Origin: Betaproteobacteria bacterium
Lineage (GTDB): Bacteria > Pseudomonadota > Gammaproteobacteria > Burkholderiales > Rhodocyclaceae
Length of the DNA stretch: 5,944 nt
Assembly (NCBI GenBank): GCA_020047725.1
Contig: JAIFNM010000252.1
Span: forward strand, 1 to 5,944
Direction: 5' to 3'
Shown here: positions 5,831-5,944 of the stretch, piece after piece
Layout of the letters: the number at the start of each line of letters is the position of its first letter
Position numbering within the stretch: position 1 is the stretch's first letter
Made by a program: the position numbers and the translations under genes
The notes under the pieces: model-generated
What the model was told of the DNA's origin: nothing
What the model saw: the letters and a program-made list of their open reading frames with translations, nothing else
The model's database searches: none

Positions 5831-5858
5831 AATCATGGATTACACTTTGTCCATGATT
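5831..5858 (+). promoter_or_regulatory. Candidate toxin-antitoxin operator over the toxin start
   Basis: A perfect 9-bp inverted repeat, AATCATGGA (5831-5839) and TCCATGATT (5850-5858), is separated by 10 bp, placing half-site centres 19 bp apart, about two helical turns. The right arm contains the toxin ATG. A weak promoter pair, TTGCAG (5818-5823, 3 of 6) and TACACT (5841-5846, 4 of 6) with a 17-bp spacer, would put its -10 between the arms and its transcription start at the ATG. Autorepression by the antitoxin complex at such a site is typical of this gene class; binding here is inferred. Confidence 0.5.
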
Positions 5859-5944
5859 GAAATCCTCCAGAGCGAAACGTTTTCTCGTTGGGTTGGCAAG
5901 CTGAAAGACCGGCAGGCCATCGCCCGGATCAATGCGAGGATTCG
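5853..5944 (+). CDS. RelE/ParE superfamily (HigB-like) toxin, N-terminal 30 codons
   Basis: The frame reads MIEILQSETFSRWVGKLKDR then QAIARINARI before the window ends. This matches the start of the 'addiction module killer protein' group of RelE/ParE-fold toxins (an MIEI strand, an F-x-x-W helix, then a basic ARI-x-ARI helix). Family members of about 100 aa usually act as ribosome-dependent mRNA interferases or growth inhibitors. In this group the toxin gene normally precedes a HigA-like HTH antitoxin, which would lie just beyond the window. ATG 5853 is chosen because family members begin MIEI; an in-frame ATG at 5835 would add six residues. Neither start has a good Shine-Dalgarno, and the start lies in the inverted repeat, so a leaderless or structured mRNA is possible. 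Confidence 0.8.
   Translation, partial: MIEILQSETFSRWVGKLKDRQAIARINARI

Noticed and set aside
5759..5857. Small plus-strand frame beginning MMRLHFALLG
   Set aside because: 32 codons, no ribosome site, overlaps the toxin operator and has no recognisable features.
1..5944. CRISPR array, tRNA or rRNA gene, insertion-sequence transposase
   Set aside because: I saw no regularly spaced repeats, no cloverleaf-like sequence and no transposase motifs on either strand.

Overview
The window reads as chromosomal DNA from a proteobacterium, most likely a betaproteobacterium. This rests on moderately high GC, an RNase PH and a YicC that closely resemble their Escherichia coli counterparts, and a soluble Ser/Thr kinase and PP2C phosphatase lying between rph and yicC, an arrangement I recall from Betaproteobacteria. 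The taxonomic call is an inference and could not be checked by a search.

Positions 1-3341 are conserved housekeeping DNA. On the minus strand a Hanks-type Ser/Thr kinase (1424-2392), a PP2C phosphatase (507-1427) and RNase PH (rph, running off the left edge from 498) form a tight operon. Kinase and phosphatase overlap by 4 bp around a TTG start, and only 8 bp separate the phosphatase stop from the rph start. The endoribonuclease yicC (2475-3341) is divergent, so a writer/eraser phosphorylation pair sits between two ribonuclease genes.

Positions 3342-3716 are non-coding. They hold a convergent pair of REP-type palindromes (a BIME-like unit) whose stems differ by a compensatory base-pair swap.

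Positions 3717-5610 look like an accessory island whose minus-strand genes are partly eroded. In transcription order these are an excisionase-type HTH protein (5407-5610), a single-HKD PLD nuclease domain that stops where a larger protein would be expected to continue (4827-5417), an orphan C-terminal tail (about 4742-4829), a 34-residue fragment resembling the start of RhuM-family proteins (4641-4745), and an apparently intact BRO-N protein (3717-4616). The simplest reading is a degraded defence or restriction-type locus collapsed by internal deletions, with the BRO gene surviving.

Positions 5611-5944 contain an AT-richer intergenic stretch with a perfect 8-bp palindrome between near-identical 11-bp direct repeats. 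It ends in the start of a RelE/ParE (HigB-like) toxin gene, which runs off the right edge. A perfect 9-bp inverted repeat overlaps the toxin start codon and is a good candidate toxin-antitoxin operator.

No complete novel system is proved. The points most worth checking are the collapsed PLD/RhuM/BRO locus, the covarying REP pair, the toxin-start operator, and a two-residue gap in a highly conserved part of RNase PH.
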